Both the position numbers and the translations under genes were made by a program. 64,000 bases of DNA from Planctomycetota bacterium (GTDB lineage: Bacteria > Planctomycetota > Phycisphaerae > Phycisphaerales > SM1A02), in contig JAIOPG010000002.1 in NCBI GenBank assembly GCA_021414025.1, positions 496,001-560,000 of the forward strand, in the 5' to 3' direction. A model generated the notes under the pieces. The model made no database searches. It saw only the letters and a list, made by a program, of their open reading frames with translations, and was not told the DNA's origin. Positions within the stretch are counted from its first letter, which is position 1, and every line of letters begins with the position of its first letter. This document shows, piece after piece, positions 61,419 to 64,000 of this stretch.

Positions 61419-64000
61419 ATGCAGCTTTCAATAGCCAAAGTATCCAGTTGGATTGTCGCGGTCGTAGTGTGTCTATTTATTTTGACCAGCGCATTCGCCG
61501 CACCGCCTGGCTCATTTACGCTTTCAAACGAAGCGCCGATTTGCGACACCACACCACCCGCAAATCCGGCAATCAGACTCAATTGGACTCAATCGAATGG
61601 AGCGACAACTTACGCCGTCTATCGCAACGGCAGCCTTTACGCTTCATCCATTACTGGGCTTACATTTTACAACAATGCCAACCTGACGGCGGGGCAAACG
61701 TACACCTACAAAGTGCGCGCGACGAACGCCTCTGGGTCCACCGACTCCAACACCATCAGCGTCGATGTCCCGGTAAATATTTGTGCATCCGCAAATTTGC
61801 CTGGAAACTTCACGCTATCGAATCAGACTCCGATCTGCGACACCACTCCGCCTGCAAACCCAGCAATTACACTCAATTGGACCCAATCGAATGGAGCGAC
61901 AACTTACGCCGTCTATCGCAACGGAAGCCTTTACGCTTCATCCATTACTGGGCTCACGTTTTACAACAATGCCAACTTGACGGCGGGGCAAACGTACACC
62001 TACAAAGTGCGCGCGACGAACGCCTCTGGGTCCACCGACTCCAACACCATCAGCATCGATGTCCCGGTAAATATTTGTGCATCCGCAAATTTGCCTGGAA
62101 ACTTCACGCTATCGAATCAGACTCCGATCTGCGACACCACTCCGCCTGCAAACCCGGCAATTACACTCAATTGGACCCAATCGAATGGAGCGACAACTTA
62201 CGCCGTTTATCGCAACAGCAGCCTTTACGCTTCATCCATTACTGGGCTTACATTTTACAACAATGCAAACATGACGGCGGGGCAAACATACACCTACAAA
62301 GTGCGCGCGACGAACGCCTCTGGGTCCACTGACTCTAACACCATCAGCGTCGATATCCCAGTAAATATTTGTGCATCCGCAAATTTGCCTGGAAACTTCA
62401 CGCTATCGAATCAAACGCCATTTTGCAATTTTGATCCGCCTGCGACACCAGAGATCGATTTAAACTGGACAGCCTCGAGCGGCGTAGCGACTTATCAGGT
62501 GTGGCGTGATGGCGTTCCGTATAGCCAAAACCAAACACAACAATATTTCTACAACCAGATCAATCTGTCACCGGGGCAAACATACACCTACACGGTGCGC
62601 GCGACTAACTCATTCGGGTCTACTGACTCAAATGCGATTGTCGTCACTATTCCGGCCAATATATGTTCAGCTACGAATCTGCCCGGAAATTTTACACTAT
62701 CAACTCCGACGCCAATTTGCGACCCCACCCCTCCCGCAAAACCCGCAATTCCTCTCGGTTGGACGGCCTCAAGTGGTGCGGCGACTTATACCATGTTTCG
62801 CAATGGCAGCCCCTATGCGTCTACCACGGGATTGACGTTTCTCAACAATGCTAATTTGATTGCCGGACAAACATACTCCTATATGGTGCGCGCAACAAAT
62901 ACTATCGGATCAACAGATTCAAATACAATTAGCGTTGTAATACCTGAAAATATTTGCATTACTTCTGACTGCCCAGCAGGAGAGATTCGTGACTGCAATG
63001 GTAATTGTGCGCCGGCAGCCTGGGCAAGTGATGCATATTGCGACAATGGCTACTACTGGTACAACGGGGTCTCAATTAACTTTGACTGTTCCAAATATAA
63101 TAGTGACGGTGGAGCTTGTATAAATGTCCCTGGATTGTCCGAGCCGGCAGCCCACAGCAAGCCTCTGCCGACCATATGTATCCCGCAGGATCCTCCAACT
63201 CCAACCCAAAAAAACCTTGTTGAAATTGTCCATGGACGCAATACAAGTGACGATGCTTATCGCGGTGTTTGGAAAGCAATGGCAGATAGGATTCGTTCTC
63301 AGCTCGGATCAGATTGGCAAGTGGTTGCTCACAACTGGACTCAAGAGTCAAATCATGGAGTTGGATCCGTGCTTTCGTATGCAGCTACGCAAGGTACTTA
63401 TGTTGGAAAAGCAATAGCAGCGGGGCATTACGACCATGTTCATTTAATCGGCCACAGCGCTGGTGCTATGGTCATTGCCACGGCAGCATTCTGGATCAAA
63501 CATCCAGATGGGGATCCATATTCCACTCCAACAAATACGGTGATTCATACAACTTATCTAGATGCATATACAGGAATATGGGAAGGGCTTTGGACCGGAC
63601 AAATATACGGAGCGAATGCAAATTGGTCGGATCAATATTACTCAAAAGAACCAAGGGATTCAGAGTGCTATGGCCCTTATGGAGACATATATCATGATCA
63701 ATGCTCGACATATCTATATACAGAAGCGGTACTTCCATTATGCCATAATGTCGATATTACCGAATTGGATCAGTCGTATTCGCCTGTATGTCTCTCGACG
63801 CACTCTTGGCCACACAAGTTCTACCGATACTCAATCACGGGTGAAACCTCCGAATTAGGGTGCTCTTCCTGCGGCATACGGTATTGGTGCTACGATCCGC
63901 CATTCCAGACCTATGCCCCGTACGGCTTTGGCTTAAGCAAAGAGAAATTGGGTTCGGCATGGGGATCGACTGTAGCGGACGACAGATATATACGTGGTGC
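61419..64000 (+). CDS. Secreted protein with five FN3-like repeats and C-terminal alpha/beta hydrolase (partial)
   Basis: The frame opens at the ATG at 61419 behind CGGAGGA and runs 860 codons to the window end without a stop. A signal peptide (about residues 1-28, ending AFA) precedes five fibronectin type III-like units of about 98 residues, from residue 31 to about 519. A Cys-rich linker (about 520-600) follows, then an alpha/beta hydrolase with the nucleophile elbow GHSAG at residues 678-682 (Ser680). Likely partners are Asp715 (YLDAYTG) and His795 (STHSWPHK). The units share paired Cys (PICD near each start, NICAS near each end). Base composition is lower in GC than the neighbouring gene. 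A secreted esterase or lipase with adhesive repeats is inferred. Confidence 0.85.
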   Translation, partial: MQLSIAKVSSWIVAVVVCLFILTSAFAAPPGSFTLSNEAPICDTTPPANPAIRLNWTQSNGATTYAVYRNGSLYASSITGLTFYNNANLTAGQTYTYKVRATNASGSTDSNTISVDVPVNICASANLPGNFTLSNQTPICDTTPPANPAITLNWTQSNGATTYAVYRNGSLYASSITGLTFYNNANLTAGQTYTYKVRATNASGSTDSNTISIDVPVNICASANLPGNFTLSNQTPICDTTPPANPAITLNWTQSNGATTYAVYRNSSLYASSITGLTFYNNANMTAGQTYTYKVRATNASGSTDSNTISVDIPVNICASANLPGNFTLSNQTPFCNFDPPATPEIDLNWTASSGVATYQVWRDGVPYSQNQTQQYFYNQINLSPGQTYTYTVRATNSFGSTDSNAIVVTIPANICSATNLPGNFTLSTPTPICDPTPPAKPAIPLGWTASSGAATYTMFRNGSPYASTTGLTFLNNANLIAGQTYSYMVRATNTIGSTDSNTISVVIPENICITSDCPAGEIRDCNGNCAPAAWASDAYCDNGYYWYNGVSINFDCSKYNSDGGACINVPGLSEPAAHSKPLPTICIPQDPPTPTQKNLVEIVHGRNTSDDAYRGVWKAMADRIRSQLGSDWQVVAHNWTQESNHGVGSVLSYAATQGTYVGKAIAAGHYDHVHLIGHSAGAMVIATAAFWIKHPDGDPYSTPTNTVIHTTYLDAYTGIWEGLWTGQIYGANANWSDQYYSKEPRDSECYGPYGDIYHDQCSTYLYTEAVLPLCHNVDITELDQSYSPVCLSTHSWPHKFYRYSITGETSELGCSSCGIRYWCYDPPFQTYAPYGFGLSKEKLGSAWGSTVADDRYIRG
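61509..62975 (+). repeat. Five tandem FN3-like coding repeats of about 294 bp
   Basis: Units start at 61509, 61803, 62097, 62391 and 62685. The first three are nearly identical at DNA level; I count by eye about 14 differences in 294 bp between units 2 and 3, several at third positions. Units 4 and 5 have diverged, and unit 5 is one codon shorter. This suggests recent duplication or gene conversion of the first three. Confidence 0.85.

Noticed and set aside
61385-62332. Repetitive open frame of 315 codons in another phase of the FN3 array
   Set aside because: It repeats only because the FN3-coding DNA does; the true frame has a signal peptide and a strong ribosome binding site at 61419.
61509-62975. 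CRISPR-like direct repeats
   Set aside because: Units are about 294 bp, coding, contiguous and without unique spacers, so they are protein-domain repeats.

Overview
The window is a GC-rich, gene-dense bacterial chromosome segment that most resembles a planctomycete, probably of the Phycisphaerae type. This placement is inferred from gene content, not from a marker-gene search. The clues are a C30-type carotenoid cluster (two CrtN/CrtP-like desaturases, AldH, acyltransferase, glycosyltransferase), Gram-negative envelope genes (LpxL-like acyltransferase, KdsC, a giant LptC/OstA-like protein, an AsmA-like giant, an MsbA-like exporter), dockerin/FG-GAP-like secreted proteins, FN3-repeat secreted proteins, and a caa3 oxidase with a linked bc complex. 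Genes are packed tightly and many neighbours share ATGA, GTGA or TTGA stop/start overlaps.

Layout. 1-7.0 kb: envelope and ribosome block with a partial LpxL-like acyltransferase, a coiled-coil membrane protein, rpsT, a CPBP protease, kdsC and a 1078-residue LptC/OstA-like protein. 7.1-14.6 kb: tryptophan 2,3-dioxygenase, then the carotenoid cluster read outward from a divergent 81-bp gap. 14.6-17.9 kb: ABC exporter and an exported endonuclease/phosphatase-fold protein. 17.9-20.35 kb: an AT-richer islet with a small membrane protein, a lipoprotein, a dockerin-like protein and a 16-G homopolymer. 20.35-28.4 kb: a minus-strand operon of AsmA-like giant, LOG-family protein, lipoprotein, pssA and trpB. 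28.5-34.8 kb: small membrane protein, SDR, TPR lipoprotein, valS, HEGWH lipoprotein, tRNA-Ser(UGA). 34.8-38.8 kb: coiled-coil protein, a BtuFCD-type importer and a protein of unknown function. 38.9-40.8 kb: accB-accC. 40.8-45.4 kb: CvpA-like protein, a GspE-like protein with a degenerate P-loop, and a PilT-like ATPase. 45.6-47.2 kb: guaB and tRNA-Leu(CAA). 47.2-61.2 kb: a long respiratory run (coxB with fused cytochrome c, coxA, coxC, a subunit IV-like membrane protein, a dihaem lipoprotein, Rieske, cytochrome b fused to cytochrome c, a CtaG-polyferredoxin fusion, a small anchored protein), then a degenerate PAS/GAF histidine kinase-like protein with a receiver domain and an FMN-dependent alpha-hydroxy acid oxidase. 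61.4-64.0 kb: an AT-richer secreted protein with five FN3-like repeats and a C-terminal alpha/beta hydrolase, cut by the window end.

How they fit together. The respiratory genes could build a quinol-to-oxygen chain (Rieske/cytochrome b to attached c haems to caa3 oxidase), with the CtaG-polyferredoxin fusion as a candidate dedicated copper-loading factor. The LpxL, KdsC, LptC/OstA, MsbA-like and AsmA-like genes point to an outer membrane with lipid A/Kdo-type lipopolysaccharide. The most novel-looking items are the CtaG-polyferredoxin fusion, the kinase-like protein that has lost its phospho-acceptor His and its N-box Asn, the membrane-anchored GspE relative without the P-loop lysine, and the FN3-hydrolase with nearly identical tandem repeats.
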